A DNA stretch of 64,000 nt from Nevskiaceae bacterium (GCA_004297005.1 SCVA01000013.1:12501-76500), one strand, 5' to 3'; positions 9,124 to 19,700 are shown, numbered from the stretch's first letter. Notes: a model not told the origin generated them from the letters alone. Program-made: numbers and translations.

Positions 9124-9642
9124 TTAGCCAGCAAGTTCGCCCGGGTCTGGCAACAGCGGCGCGCCGGCAATGCGCGCCAATTCCTCCAGGGCCTGGCGAT
9201 AGACCTCACGCTTGAAGAACACCACGTCCCGCACCGGCTGCCAGTAGTCCACCCATTGCCAGGCATCGAATTCCGGCCGATCACCGGCATCCAGTCGAAC
9301 TTCCGCCTCCGCCGCCAGCAGGCGCAGCACGAACCAGCGTTGCTTCTGGCCGATGCAAACCGGCCGCCGGCCACGACGCACAAGATGCTTGGGCAGGCGA
9401 TAACGCAGCCAGTCTCCAGTCACGCCGAGCACCTCGACGTGCTCAGGCAGTAGACCCAGTTCTTCCTGCAATTCGCGAAAGCAGGCCTGCTCGGGGGTCT
9501 CACCACGCTTGATCCCGCCCTGCGGAAACTGCCAAGCCTGCTGGCCGATGCGCTTCGCCCACAGAACTCGCGCCCGGCCATCAACCGGCATGCCGAGCAC
9601 GATGATGCCGACATTGGGGCGAAAGCCATCGGAGTCAATCAC
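9124..9642 (-). CDS. rppH: RNA pyrophosphohydrolase
   Basis: Removes pyrophosphate from the 5' end of mRNAs and so triggers decay. The track ORF is over-extended to 247 residues. The family start corresponds to the GTG at 9642 ([17 protein letters not shown]), preceded by AGGGA at about 8 bases, giving 172 residues. The Nudix box [22 protein letters not shown] is complete, and the WQFPQGG segment before it is characteristic of RppH. It is divergent from a HAD hydrolase gene. Confidence 0.93.
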   Translation of the reverse strand: MIDSDGFRPNVGIIVLGMPVDGRARVLWAKRIGQQAWQFPQGGIKRGETPEQACFRELQEELGLLPEHVEVLGVTGDWLRYRLPKHLVRRGRRPVCIGQKQRWFVLRLLAAEAEVRLDAGDRPEFDAWQWVDYWQPVRDVVFFKREVYRQALEELARIAGAPLLPDPGELAG

Positions 9643-9762
9643 GTGCACGTCCCTATAGTTTGTTCGCATCTTTTCACAGGCCGTCCGCGAGCGGCAATCA
9701 CAGGCGACGGTGAGTTGCTGTGCACTGGTATCCTGCCGCGCCCCCACCGCACTCTTCCGCTC

Positions 9763-10413
9763 ATGCATCTCGCGGTTTTCGACCTCGACCACACTCTGCT
9801 CGCCGCCGACAGCGATTACCTCTGGGGCCAGTTCCTCTGTGACCAGGGCCTGGTCGACCGCGAGCATTACGAAACCCGTAATCGCCAGTTCTATGCCGAC
9901 TATGCGGCCGGCCAGCTCGACGTGGACGCCTTCTACCGTTTTTCGCTGGCGCCGCTGATGCTGAAGAGCCTGGACGAGTGGGAACCGCTACGGCGGCGCT
10001 TTCTGGAAGAGCAGATCCGCCCCAGTGTGGCCCGGCAGGCACCACAGCTGCTGGCCCGCCACCGCGATCAGGGGGATCTGCTGCTGATCACCACCGCCAC
10101 CCAGCGATTCATCACCGAGCCCATCGCCGAAATGCTCGGCGTCGAGCACCTGCTGGCCTCCGAGCCGGAGATCGCCGAGGGCCGCTTCACCGGTCGGCTC
10201 CGTCGCGCCAACTTCCAGGCAGCCAAGGTCAGTGGTCTGCAGACCTGGCTGAGGGAGCGCGCCATCACCCCGCGCTCGATCACCGCTTATTCCGACTCGC
10301 GCAACGACATCCCTCTGCTGGAGCTGGCCGATCGTCCGGTGGCGGTCGACCCCGACCCGACGCTGCGCGCCCATGCGGAGACCAAGGGCTGGCCGGTCAT
10401 CAGCCTGCGCTGA
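9763..10413 (+). CDS. HAD-superfamily hydrolase, IB subfamily (SerB-like phosphatase)
   Basis: Probable phosphatase of 216 residues. The track ORF starts at 9643, but homology begins at the ATG at 9763 with [13 protein letters not shown], the HAD motif I (DxDxT). Motif II is the T-T-A in [12 protein letters not shown], and motifs III/IV are K in FQAAKVSG and D-x3-D in [13 protein letters not shown] helical cap lies between. Members of this subfamily act on phosphoserine, phosphocholine or similar substrates; the substrate here cannot be read from sequence. It is followed on the opposite strand by pdxH. Confidence 0.85.
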   Translation: MHLAVFDLDHTLLAADSDYLWGQFLCDQGLVDREHYETRNRQFYADYAAGQLDVDAFYRFSLAPLMLKSLDEWEPLRRRFLEEQIRPSVARQAPQLLARHRDQGDLLLITTATQRFITEPIAEMLGVEHLLASEPEIAEGRFTGRLRRANFQAAKVSGLQTWLRERAITPRSITAYSDSRNDIPLLELADRPVAVDPDPTLRAHAETKGWPVISLR

Positions 10414-10434
10414 GCCGGGCGCGGCGCAGCGCGG

Positions 10435-11055
10435 CTAGGGCTCCAGCCGCTCCAGCAGCCAGCTTTCACCTAACCGGCGGTAGCGCAGGCGGTCGTGCAG
10501 CCGGTTGAGCCGCCCCTGCCAGAACTCCACGCGCTCCGGCACCAGCGCGTAGCCGCCCCAGTGCGGCGGCAGCGGCACCTCCCCCTCGAAATAGCGATGC
10601 TCGTTCTCGGCCAGTCGGGCCTCGAGCGGATCTCGGCCCTCTACCACCTGCGATTGCCGCGAGGTCCAGGCCCCGATCTGCGAGCCACGCGGCCGCGAGT
10701 GGAAATACTGCTCGGACAGTGACTCCGGCAACTTCCGAACCCGCCCCTCGAAGCGCACGCTGCGTTCCAGACGGTCCCACCAGAAGGTCGCCGCCGCGCG
10801 CGGATTGGCCGCCAGCGCCTCGCCCTTGCGCGAGTCGTAATTGGTGTAGAAGCAGAGCCCCCCCTCGTACCAACCCTTGTAGAGCAGCACCCGAGCCGAA
10901 GGCTGACCGTCGGCATCAACAGTGGCCAGCACCATCGCCGTCGGCTCGACCAGACCGGCGCCCTCCGCGTCGGCAAACCAGCGCTCGAACTGCGCATAGG
11001 GGTCGGGCTGCACCTCAGCCTCGATCAGCGGCGGATTCTTGGTGTACTGGGCCAT
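10435..11055 (-). CDS. pdxH: Pyridoxamine 5'-phosphate oxidase
   Basis: FMN enzyme that makes pyridoxal 5'-phosphate. The track ORF runs to 11880 but the family begins at the ATG at 11055 (MAQYTKNPPLIEAEVQPDPYA), giving 206 residues. Conserved segments include VLLYKGWYEGGLCFYTNY, the substrate/FMN region EQYFHSRPRGSQIGAWTSRQS, and the C-terminal YRRLGESWLLERLEP, where the final R-L-x-P is typical. It is convergent with the HAD gene and divergent from the AcuI-like reductase. Confidence 0.95.
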   Translation of the reverse strand: MAQYTKNPPLIEAEVQPDPYAQFERWFADAEGAGLVEPTAMVLATVDADGQPSARVLLYKGWYEGGLCFYTNYDSRKGEALAANPRAAATFWWDRLERSVRFEGRVRKLPESLSEQYFHSRPRGSQIGAWTSRQSQVVEGRDPLEARLAENEHRYFEGEVPLPPHWGGYALVPERVEFWQGRLNRLHDRLRYRRLGESWLLERLEP

Positions 11056-11118
11056 GGGGCTCCTCTGGCAGGTTCGGCCGTAAACTCTCGGTCCCCGCCA
11101 TTTTCTCAGGAAATCCGC

Positions 11119-12129
11119 ATGTCGAACGTCCCCGCCAGCTTCCGTGCCCTGCGCGTGCGCAGCGAGGGTGGACATAGCGCGCGCTTTGAAACGCTGGGCA
11201 TCGAGGATCTCAGCGCCGGCGAGGTCGTAGTGCGGGTCGCGTACTCCAGCATCAACTACAAGGATGCCCTGGCGGTGACCGGCAAGGGCAAGATCCTGCG
11301 CGGCTCGCCGCGCACACCGGGCATCGATCTTTCCGGCGTGGTCGCGCAGAGCAGCGACCCGCGCTACCCGCCCGGCACCAAGGTGCTGGTCACCGGCTGC
11401 AACATCGGCGAGCAGCTGGACGGCGGCTACAGCGAGTACGCCCGCCTGCCCGCCGAGGCCATCGTGCCGCTGCCCGAGGGCCTGAGCCTGGCCGAGGCCA
11501 TGGCCATCGGCACCGCCGGCTTCACCGCCGCCTTGGCGCTGCGGCGGATGCTGGAGAACCATCAAACGCCGGCGATGGGCAGCATCCTGGTCACCGGCCC
11601 CACCGGCGGCGTCGGCAGCATCGCCATCGCCCTGCTCAAGCGCGAGGGTTTTCACGTCACCGCGCTCACCGGCAAGCCGGAGGCCGCGCGCGACTACCTG
11701 AACTCGCTCGGCGCCGACGTGATCCTTGATCGCAACAGCCAGGCCATGGGCAGCAAGCCGCTGGAGACCGCGCTCTGGGGCGGCGCCATCGACAACCTCG
11801 GCGGACCCACGCTCAACTGGCTGACCCGCACGGTGAAACCCTGGGGCAACATCGCCAGCATCGGGCTGGCACAGTCGCATACGCTGGAAACCACGGTGAT
11901 GCCTTTCATCCTGCGCGGCGTGTCGCTACTGGGCATCCATTCGGTGGAATGCCCGCGCGCTTGGCGCCTGGCGGTCTGGGACAAGCTGCGCGCCGACTGG
12001 AAGCCGGCCGGCCTGATGGAACGCATGGTCGCCCGCACCATCAGCCTCGACGAGCTGCCCGCCGCCTGCGAGGACCTGATCGCCGGCCGGGTCACCGGCC
12101 GCACCCTGGTGCGCCTCCACGGAGACTGA
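11119..12129 (+). CDS. acuI: YhdH/AcuI-family quinone or acryloyl-CoA reductase
   Basis: Zinc-free medium-chain reductase of 336 residues. The start MSNVPASFRALRV, the SSINYKDALAVTGKGKILR segment and the PGIDLSGVV segment are hallmarks of the YhdH/YhfP/AcuI group, which reduces acrylyl-CoA and related electrophilic enoyl substrates with NADPH. The nucleotide-binding motif is VTGPTGGVGSIAIALL (about 157-172). The gene stands alone, 63 bases from divergent pdxH. The gene symbol reflects the family; the real substrate is not proven. Confidence 0.85.
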   Translation: MSNVPASFRALRVRSEGGHSARFETLGIEDLSAGEVVVRVAYSSINYKDALAVTGKGKILRGSPRTPGIDLSGVVAQSSDPRYPPGTKVLVTGCNIGEQLDGGYSEYARLPAEAIVPLPEGLSLAEAMAIGTAGFTAALALRRMLENHQTPAMGSILVTGPTGGVGSIAIALLKREGFHVTALTGKPEAARDYLNSLGADVILDRNSQAMGSKPLETALWGGAIDNLGGPTLNWLTRTVKPWGNIASIGLAQSHTLETTVMPFILRGVSLLGIHSVECPRAWRLAVWDKLRADWKPAGLMERMVARTISLDELPAACEDLIAGRVTGRTLVRLHGD

Positions 12130-12147
12130 ACGCTGGAACACCAGCCT

Positions 12148-13290
12148 TCAGTTGAGTTGCAGTTCGCGCAAGTGATCCAGCTTGGCGGCGTAGAGGTCGC
12201 GGCTACCGGGGGTGGTACTGCTGTCCAGCGCCAGTCGGAGCTCCTGACTGGCCAGACGCGATTCCCCTAGCCGCAGATGGGTCATCGCCAGCGCGAAGTG
12301 GATTTCGTGGGCGTAGGGCATGCGCGCCAGTTCCTTGCGGAACAGACGGCGCGCCTCGCGGTAATCCTTGCGCTGCAGTGCCGCCAGCCCTAGGTCGAAG
12401 TAGTGATAGGGCGGTTCGGCATCGAGGCGCGCCAGTTTGGCGCGATGAGCGGCCGCTTCGGCGACCCGCCCCTGCTCTTCCAGCAGACCCACCAGATTGG
12501 AAAGCGCCTCGGCATCCCCGGGCATGCGTTCCAGAGCGTGGTGCAGGGCGCGCTCGGCCTGCGCCGGCTCGCCGTGCTTCACATAGATCACGCCCAGCGT
12601 GTTGTACGCACTCTGGTAGTCGGGCGCGGTGCCGATTGCCGCCCGCGCCCACCAGTAGGCCTGATCAATCTGTCCCTGCGCGAGACTCTCGGCAGCACGA
12701 TTGTTCATGTACATCGCCAGCACGGTCGCCTCGGGAACCTCCTGGCGATACTGTCCACGCAGTTCCTCTGGCGGCAAGAAATCCACCGTCATCACCGACT
12801 GTTCACCATCGCGCTGCCGGTCACGGCCGCTCGCGCCCAGGCCAATGTTGATGTGCCCGCTGAGCACCATCAGCTCCTCGCCACGGCTCCAGGTGTCCTG
12901 TCCGAACACACTCTGGTAGTGCACCGGAATGCCTAGTTGCCGGGCAAACGCGGCAGTCATGATCACCAGCGAAAGGCAGTTGCCGGCCCGCGCCTCAAAG
13001 GCCTGAGCGGCGTTGCGGGTCATCGTCGCGTCGTACTCCAGGCGCAGGCCGCCGCGCAAAGCCTCGAACAAGCCCCTGCGCGGACCGTGCGCCCGAATCT
13101 GCTCGGCGATCTCGCCGTCGAGGTAGTCCCGCATGGCCGGACTCAACGCAAAAATCTCCCCAGCGTTCGCAGGCTCGGAAGGCGGCTTGAACAGGGCGTC
13201 GGCGAACAGCCGGTCTGGAGCGGGCTGGAACGGCTGCTGGGCGCAGCCGAAAAGGAACAAGACGCTCAACAGCAAGGCGCCGATTCTCAT
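12148..13290 (-). CDS. Lipoprotein with transglutaminase-like domain and TPR repeats
   Basis: Predicted lipoprotein of 380 residues. The signal peptide ends in a lipobox (LFGC, Cys16). Residues about 50-195 resemble a transglutaminase-like cysteine peptidase fold, with candidate triad residues Cys in GNCLSLVI, His in SGHINIGL and Asp in MTVDFLPPEE. The C-terminal half (about 205-375) has TPR repeats such as AYNTLGVIYVKHGEPAQAERALHHAL. This combination suggests a surface or periplasmic protein-processing or scaffold role; no specific function is known to me. It stands alone, downstream of the OYE gene and convergent with acuI. Confidence 0.75.
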   Translation of the reverse strand: MRIGALLLSVLFLFGCAQQPFQPAPDRLFADALFKPPSEPANAGEIFALSPAMRDYLDGEIAEQIRAHGPRRGLFEALRGGLRLEYDATMTRNAAQAFEARAGNCLSLVIMTAAFARQLGIPVHYQSVFGQDTWSRGEELMVLSGHINIGLGASGRDRQRDGEQSVMTVDFLPPEELRGQYRQEVPEATVLAMYMNNRAAESLAQGQIDQAYWWARAAIGTAPDYQSAYNTLGVIYVKHGEPAQAERALHHALERMPGDAEALSNLVGLLEEQGRVAEAAAHRAKLARLDAEPPYHYFDLGLAALQRKDYREARRLFRKELARMPYAHEIHFALAMTHLRLGESRLASQELRLALDSSTTPGSRDLYAAKLDHLRELQLN

Positions 13291-13377
13291 CCCGGTTCTC
13301 CTTGATCATCACCGGTGGAGGAGCGGGCGGTCATCGACCCGCACCCGTCTGACAACGACGATAAGGGCTGCGGCCGT

Positions 13378-13410
13378 GAAAGAAAAGCCTCTGCGCCAGG
13401 TCAGACGCAG
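13378..13410 (-). terminator. Possible terminator after the OYE gene
   Basis: Minus-strand CTGCG (13410-13406) and CGCAG (13395-13391) flank a 10-base loop and are followed by AGGCTTTTCTTTC. The stem is short (5-6 bp) but the T-rich tract and position 13 bases past the stop codon favour termination of the efflux operon here. Confidence 0.4.
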
Positions 13411-13422
13411 CGGCCGCGAGCT

Positions 13423-14493
13423 CTAGGACGCCAGGGCCGGATAGTCGGTATAGCCTTTGGGGCCCGGCGTGTAGAGGGTGGCGAAGTCGACCGCGTTGAG
13501 GGCCGCCTCCTTGCCAAAGCGCTGTACCAGATCGGGATTGGCGAGAAAGGCCTTGCCGTAGACGATGGCATCGGCACGACCCTCGCGGATCGCGGCGTTG
13601 CCGCTGTCGGCGTCGAAGCCGCCGTTGAGTAGCAGGGGGCCCTTGAAGTGCGCGCGGGCGATCCGCGCCAGCCCCTGCTCGGCGGGCAGGTCCCACTGCT
13701 CGTGGCGCAGCTCCAGATGGCCGACGCCGCGCTTCTGCAGCTCCTTGGCGACGTATTCCACCAGCGCCTGCGGCTGCGACTCCGCCATGTCGTTGAAGGC
13801 CACCAGCGGCGAGATGCGCACGCCGACCCGACCGGCGCCGAGCACCGAGATGCAGGCGTCGACCACCTCCAGCAGCAAGCGCGCGCGGTTCTCGATGGAG
13901 CCACCGTACAGATCAGTGCGGTCGTTGACCGAATCGCGCAGGAACTGGTCGATCAGATAACCATGCGCGCCGTGGATCTGCACCGCATCGAAGCCGGCGG
14001 CCTTGGCACGCTCGGCAGCCTTGCGGAACAGCTCGACGATGCCGGGGATCTCCTCGGTACGCAGCGGTCGCGGCGTCTCGTAGGGCACCTTGCCCTTGGG
14101 CGTGTGGGTGAGGTCGTTGCGGATCGGCTTGTTGCTGGAGCTGATCGGCTGCACGCCGTTGATGTCGGAATGCGCGGCGCGGCCAGCGTGCCAGAGCTGG
14201 ATGGCGATGCGCCCGCCGGCGGCGTGGACGGCGTCGGTGACGCGCTTCCAGCCGGCCTGCGTCGCCTCGTCAAACAGACCGCCCTCGCCCAGATAGGCGC
14301 TGGCATCCGGGCTGATCAGCGCGCACTCGGTGAAGATCAGGCCGGCACCGGCGCGCTGGCGGTAGTACTCCACCATCAGATCGTTGGGAATGTGGGTCGT
14401 CCCGGCGCGGGTACGGGTGAGCGGCGCCATCAGGATGCGGTTGGGCAACTCGAGCGCACCGAGCTTGAGCGGACTGAAGAGATCGAGGGACAT
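13423..14493 (-). CDS. nemA: Old Yellow Enzyme family alkene reductase (NemA-like)
   Basis: FMN-dependent NAD(P)H reductase of electrophilic alkenes, nitro compounds and quinones. The track ORF begins at 14622, but an AGGAG six bases before ATG 14493 and the family start MSLDLFSPLKLGALELPNRI support 356 residues. Signatures: PLTRTRAG, the active-site H-A-G-R-A-A-H segment in QLWHAGRAAH, FDAVQIHGAHGYLIDQFL, and GSIENRARLLLEVVDA. It is the last gene of the RND efflux operon, 125 bases after the outer-membrane factor gene, so it probably detoxifies compounds that also induce the pump. Confidence 0.92.
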   Translation of the reverse strand: MSLDLFSPLKLGALELPNRILMAPLTRTRAGTTHIPNDLMVEYYRQRAGAGLIFTECALISPDASAYLGEGGLFDEATQAGWKRVTDAVHAAGGRIAIQLWHAGRAAHSDINGVQPISSSNKPIRNDLTHTPKGKVPYETPRPLRTEEIPGIVELFRKAAERAKAAGFDAVQIHGAHGYLIDQFLRDSVNDRTDLYGGSIENRARLLLEVVDACISVLGAGRVGVRISPLVAFNDMAESQPQALVEYVAKELQKRGVGHLELRHEQWDLPAEQGLARIARAHFKGPLLLNGGFDADSGNAAIREGRADAIVYGKAFLANPDLVQRFGKEAALNAVDFATLYTPGPKGYTDYPALAS

Positions 14494-14618
14494 GGGAACT
14501 CCTTTCGGTTTTATTTGGCTACCGGCTCGGTCAGCGACCGACGCCGAGGGAATCGCAGGTTCAGCGAGGATGCCAGGCATCGCGGCATAAAGGGCTTGGA
14601 ACAGGCGTTGCGAATCGC

Positions 14619-16037
14619 TCATGTCGGCGCTCCCTGGGCCGGTTCAAGGCCCCAGCCACCACCCAGCGCCTTGTACAGCGCCACCGCCGAGGTATTGACC
14701 GCGGTCTCGCTGGCGGCGACGGCGTCTTCGGCGGCCAGCAGGCTGCGCTCGGCGTCGAGCAGCACCAGGAAGTCGATCACCCCCGCCTTGTACTGGATGC
14801 GCGCCAGCTCGGCGGCACGGCGCGCGGCGGCGGCCTGGTCCAGCGTGTGCAGCAGACGCTGGCGCGACTGGCTCACCGCCACGAAGGCGTTCTCGGTCTC
14901 TTCCAGCGCAGTCAGCACGGTCTGCTCATAGCGCGCCACCGCGCCGCGGCTGCGAGCATCGGCGGCATCGACGCGGGCGGCGACGCTGCCGAGGTCGAAA
15001 GCGGCCCAGGACAACGTCGGCCCGGCGCTCCAGGCGCGGCTGGCGGCGCCGAGGTCGCCGAAGCTACCGGCACTGAAGCCGGCAAAGCCGCTCAGGCTCA
15101 GGCGCGGGAAGTAGTCGGCGGTCGCCACCCCGACGCGAGCGGTGGCGGCGTGCAGCTCGGCGGCGGCGCGGGCGACGTCCGGCCGGCGGCGCAGCAGCTC
15201 GCCCGCCTCGCCCACCGGCAGCGGCCGGTTGAGCGCGGCGACGGTGGCCGCGGCCGGCGGCTGCCAGACGCCGGGACGCTGCCCGAGCAGCACCGCCAGC
15301 CGATGCTCGGCGCGACGACGCTGGGTTTCCAGCAAGGGCATGTCCGCCTCGGTGGCGGCCAGACGGGCACGGGCGCTGGCGACATCCAGCTCGGTGCCAC
15401 GACCGGCGTCGTAGCGCACCTGGGTCAGGCGCAGCGTCTCCTTCTGGCTGTCGCGATTGCGCTCGGCGACATCCAGCTGCTGGGCACTGCCGCGCCACTC
15501 GAAGTAATTGCGCGCGACCTCGGAGGCCACTAGCACCTGCGCTTCGTGCAGGCTGGCCTGGGCCGCTTCGGCGTCGGCGCGCGCGGCTTCGGTGCCGCGC
15601 CGCACCCGGCCGAACAGATCCAGCTCCCAGGCGGCGTCAAAGCCCAGCCGCAAGCTCTCGGTCTGGCCGCGTGGGCCGGTGCTGTTGGCACCGAGCTGCG
15701 CCGCCTCGCCCTTCTGCGCGCTGCCGCTGGCGGTGACCTGCGGATAGGCGTCGTTGCGCTGGTCGCGGAACAGGGCGCGCGCTTCCTCGACCCGGCTCAA
15801 GGCCAGGGCCAGGTCGCGGTTGGCGAGCAGCGCCTGATCGACCAGACCGCTCAGCGCGGGATCGCCGAGCTGCGTCCACCAGCGCGCTTCCAGACTGCCG
15901 CCGACCACGGTGTCGGCCCCGGCGCGGGTGAAGTTGGCTGGCGCGGTCTCCGGCGCCTGGTAGTCGGGGCCGACCGCGCAGGCGGCGAGTGCGAAGGCCG
16001 ACAGTGCGGCGGCCAGCGGAGCGAGCCGGCTTACCAC
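14619..16037 (-). CDS. RND efflux outer membrane lipoprotein (NodT/OprM family)
   Basis: Outer-membrane channel of a tripartite pump. The 472-residue protein has a lipoprotein signal (FALAACAVGPDYQAPE; Cys at about 19), the VGPDYxxP start diagnostic of NodT-type factors, and two long alpha-helical barrel repeats rich in alanine, such as ALALSRVEEARALFRDQRNDAYPQ. Its start overlaps the upstream SDR gene by 7 bases, and its stop overlaps, as ATGA, the upstream in-frame start of the OYE ORF. It should pair with the MexE/MexF-like genes of this operon. Confidence 0.93.
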   Translation of the reverse strand: MVSRLAPLAAALSAFALAACAVGPDYQAPETAPANFTRAGADTVVGGSLEARWWTQLGDPALSGLVDQALLANRDLALALSRVEEARALFRDQRNDAYPQVTASGSAQKGEAAQLGANSTGPRGQTESLRLGFDAAWELDLFGRVRRGTEAARADAEAAQASLHEAQVLVASEVARNYFEWRGSAQQLDVAERNRDSQKETLRLTQVRYDAGRGTELDVASARARLAATEADMPLLETQRRRAEHRLAVLLGQRPGVWQPPAAATVAALNRPLPVGEAGELLRRRPDVARAAAELHAATARVGVATADYFPRLSLSGFAGFSAGSFGDLGAASRAWSAGPTLSWAAFDLGSVAARVDAADARSRGAVARYEQTVLTALEETENAFVAVSQSRQRLLHTLDQAAAARRAAELARIQYKAGVIDFLVLLDAERSLLAAEDAVAASETAVNTSAVALYKALGGGWGLEPAQGAPT

Positions 16038-16756
16038 GGCAGCGCCTCGCCCTGATGGAAGTAGCCGCCATTCGGGCCGTCGGCCGGCAGTGTCGCCAGC
16101 CAGACGCTGGTCTTGGCGCCGTCGGGAATGCTCATCGGCGCGGCCGCGCCGCCCATGTCGGTCTGTACATGGCCGGGATGCGCGGCATTGACCTTGTGCG
16201 GGGTATCGCGCAGCTCGTAGGCGAGATGCACGGTCCAGGCATTCACCGCGCTCTTGCTGACGTTGTAGGCCGGCACCTTGTAGTCGTAGATCGGCGAGCC
16301 GGGGGTCTGATGCAGGGTGTTGCTGGCGAGGATGCTCGACAGATTGACGATGCGCGCGCCGCTGGACTTCTTCAGCAGCGGCAGAAAGGCCTGGGTGACG
16401 GCGACCAGACCGAAGACATTGGTGTCGAAGGTCTTGCGCCAGGTGTCCAGCGACTGCTCCGAGGGCTTCTTGTCGCCGGCATCGAGCAGCACGCCGGCAT
16501 TGTTGACCAACACGTCGATACGGCCGTGTTTCTGGGCGATCACCGCGACCGCCGCGGCGATGGAGCCGGCATCGGTCACATCCAGCTGTAAGGGCTCGAC
16601 CTCGCTGCCCAGCGAGTTGGCGGCCTCGACCGCCTTGCCGCGGTCACGCGCCGCGAGGATGACGTGATGGCCCAGGGCCGCGAGCTGCCTGGCAGTTTCC
16701 AGGCCGATGCCCTTGTTGGCGCCGGTGATAAGGCTGATGGGTTTGGAATTGCTCAT
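16031..16756 (-). CDS. Short-chain dehydrogenase/reductase
   Basis: NAD(P)-dependent oxidoreductase of 241 residues. It has the classical SDR cofactor motif TGANKGIGLETA (about 12-23), NNAGV, the catalytic Ser in VNLSSILAS and the active-site Y-x3-K in AYNVSKSA. The substrate is unknown; close relatives include carbonyl reductase-like SDRs acting on aldehydes, ketones or quinones. It lies between the RND pump gene (22 bases away) and the outer-membrane factor (7-base overlap), so it is co-transcribed and translationally coupled with efflux genes, which is uncommon. Confidence 0.9.
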   Translation of the reverse strand: MSNSKPISLITGANKGIGLETARQLAALGHHVILAARDRGKAVEAANSLGSEVEPLQLDVTDAGSIAAAVAVIAQKHGRIDVLVNNAGVLLDAGDKKPSEQSLDTWRKTFDTNVFGLVAVTQAFLPLLKKSSGARIVNLSSILASNTLHQTPGSPIYDYKVPAYNVSKSAVNAWTVHLAYELRDTPHKVNAAHPGHVQTDMGGAAAPMSIPDGAKTSVWLATLPADGPNGGYFHQGEALPW

Positions 16757-16778
16757 CGGATTTCCTTGATTCTTGGGT

Positions 16779-19700
16779 TTAGTGGGCTTCGAGGCCGGCC
16801 AGGGAATAGGCGGTGACCGGCTTGGGCTTGCGCTGAGCGAGCTTGCGGATGACCAGATAGAACACCGGCGTCATCAGCAGACCGAAGAAGGTGACGCCGA
16901 TCATGCCGGCAAACACCGCCACGCCCATGGCGTGGCGCATCTCGGCGCCGGCGCCGCTGGAATAGACCAGCGGCAGCACGCCCATGACGAAGGCCAGCGA
17001 GGTCATCAGGATCGGCCGCAGACGCAGGCGGCAGGCTTCCAGAACCGCGTCCCAGGTACTGGCGCCGGCTTCTTCCTGCTCCTTGGCAAACTCGACGATC
17101 AAGATCGCGTTCTTGCAGGCCAGGCCCACCAATACGATCAGACCGATCTGCGTGAAGATGTTGTTGTCGCCGCCAGAGAGCCAGACGCCAGTGATCGCCG
17201 AGAACAGGCACATCGGCACGATCAGAATCACCACCAGCGGCAGGCTCCAGCTCTCGTACTGCGCGGCCAGCACCAGAAAGGCCAGCAGCACGCAGAGCGG
17301 GAAGATCAGCAGCGCGGTGTTGCCGGCGAGAATCTGCTGATAGGTCAGCTCGGTCCACTCGTAGGCCATGCCATTGGGCAGCTCGGACTTCACCACCTCC
17401 TCGATGATCTTCTGCGCCTGGCCGCTGGAATAGCCGGCCGCGGGCGCGCCGTTGATCTCGGCGGTGACATAGCCGTTGTAGTGCATCACCCGGTCTGGCC
17501 CGGCGGTCTCGTTGACCTTCAGGAAGGCGCCCAGCGGCACCATCTCGCCGGCGCTGTTGCGCACCTGGAGACGGGTCACGTCCTCCGGTTGCAGGCGGAA
17601 GCGCAGGTCGGCCTGGGCGTTGACCTGGTAGGTGCGGCCGAAGCGGTTGAAGTCGTTGACGTAGAGCGAGCCTAGGTAGATCTGCAAAGTCTCGTTGATC
17701 GCCTGCAGGCTCACGCCCTGGGCCTTGGCCTTCTCGCGGTCGATGTCGGCGTAGATCTGCGGCACGTTGACCTGGTAGCTGCTGAACACGCTGCTCAAGC
17801 CCGGCGTCTGCCGCGCCTTGTGCAGGATGTTCTGGGTCACCGTGTACAGCTCGTCAAAGCCCAGGCCGGCGCGGTCTTCCAGCTGCAGCTTGAAGCCGCC
17901 AATGGTGCCCAGGCCCTGCACCGGCGGCGGCGGGAACACGGCGATGAAGGCCTCCTGGATGCCGCCGAACTTCTCGTTGAGCGAAGAAGCGATCTCCGCC
18001 GCCGACAGCCCCGGCCCCTTGCGCTCGTCGAAACCTTTCAGCGAGGCGAAGACGATGCCGGCATTGGGCGCATTGGTGAAGCCATTGATCGACAGGCCCG
18101 GGAAGGCGACCGCCGAGGCCACGCCCGGCTGCTCCATCATGATCCGGCTCATCTCGCGGATCACCTGCTCGCTGCGGTCCAGCGTCGCTGCGTCCGGCAG
18201 GTTGGCGAAGGCCACCAGGTACTGCTTGTCCTGCTGCGGCACGAAGCCTTCCGGTACCGTCTTGAAGCCCAGCGCGGTCAGGCCCAGCAGGCCGCCGTAG
18301 ACCATCAGCACCACCGCCGCACCACGCAGCAGGCGCTGCACGCCACTGACATAACCACGGCCTGCGCTGGCGAAGAAGCGGTTGAACGGCCGGAACAGCC
18401 AGCCGAAGGCGGCATCGATGCCGCGCTGGAAGCGGTCCTTGGGCGCGTCATGGCCCTTGAGCAGCACTGCGGCGAGCGCCGGCGACAGGGTCAGCGAGTT
18501 GAAGGCGGAGATCACCGTCGAGATGGCGATGGTCAGCGCGAACTGCTTGTAGAACTGGCCGGTCAGCCCGCTGATGAAGGCCGTGGGGATGAACACCGCG
18601 CACAGCACCAGCGCCGTGGCGACGATGGGGCCGGTGACTTCGCGCATGGCCTGCCGCGTCGCCTCCAGCGGCGTCTTGCCCAGCTCGATGTTGCGCTCGA
18701 CGTTTTCGACCACGACGATCGCGTCATCGACCACGATGCCGATCGCCAGCACCAGACCGAACAGCGACAGCGCATTGAGCGAGAAGCCGGCGGCGTGCAT
18801 CACCGCGAAGGTGCCCACCAGCGAAACCGGCACCGCCGCCAGCGGAATGATGCTGGCGCGCCAGGTCTGCAGGAACAGGATCACCACCAGCACCACCAGC
18901 AGCAGCGCCTCGAACAGCGTGTGCACCACCGCCTCGATGGAGCCGCGCACGAACACGGTCGGGTCGTAGACGATTTCGTAGTCGATGCCCTGCGGGAAGT
19001 CCTTCTTCAGTTCCTCCATCTTGGCGCGGACGTCATTGCTGATCTCGATGGCATTGCTGCCCGGCCGCTGGAAGATCGGCAACGCCACCGCCGACTTATT
19101 GTTGAGCAGGGAGCGTAGCGCGTAGTTGGAGGAGCCCAGCTCGACGCGGGCCACGTCCTTGAGCCGGGTGATGGCGCCGTCGGCACCGACGCGGACCACG
19201 ATGTCGCCGAACCCTTCCTCGGTGGTGAGCCGGCCGGCGGCATTGATGTTGAGCTGGAAGTCAGCGGCATTGGGCGCCGGCGGCGCACCGAGCTGGCCGG
19301 CGGCGACCTGCTGGTTCTGCTCGCGGATGGCGGCGATCACCTCGCTGGCCGAAAGCCCACGGCTGGCGACCTTCTCGGGATCGAGCCAGACCCGCATCGA
19401 GTAGGCGCCGGCACCGAACACCTGTACGTCGCCGACGCCGTCGATGCGTGCCAGCTCGTCCTTCACCCGCAGACGGCCGTAGTTGGCGACGTAGAGATCG
19501 TCATAGCGGCCATCGGGCGAGAGCAGGTGCACGACCATGGTCAGGTCGGGCGAGGCCTTCTGGGTGGTGACGCCGAGGCGCTGCACTTCCTGCGGCAGCT
19601 GCGGCAGCGCCTGGGCGACGCGGTTCTGCACCAGCACCTGCGCCTTGTCGATGTCGGAGCCAATGGCGAAGGTGATGGTCAGGGTCATCGCGCCATCGGA

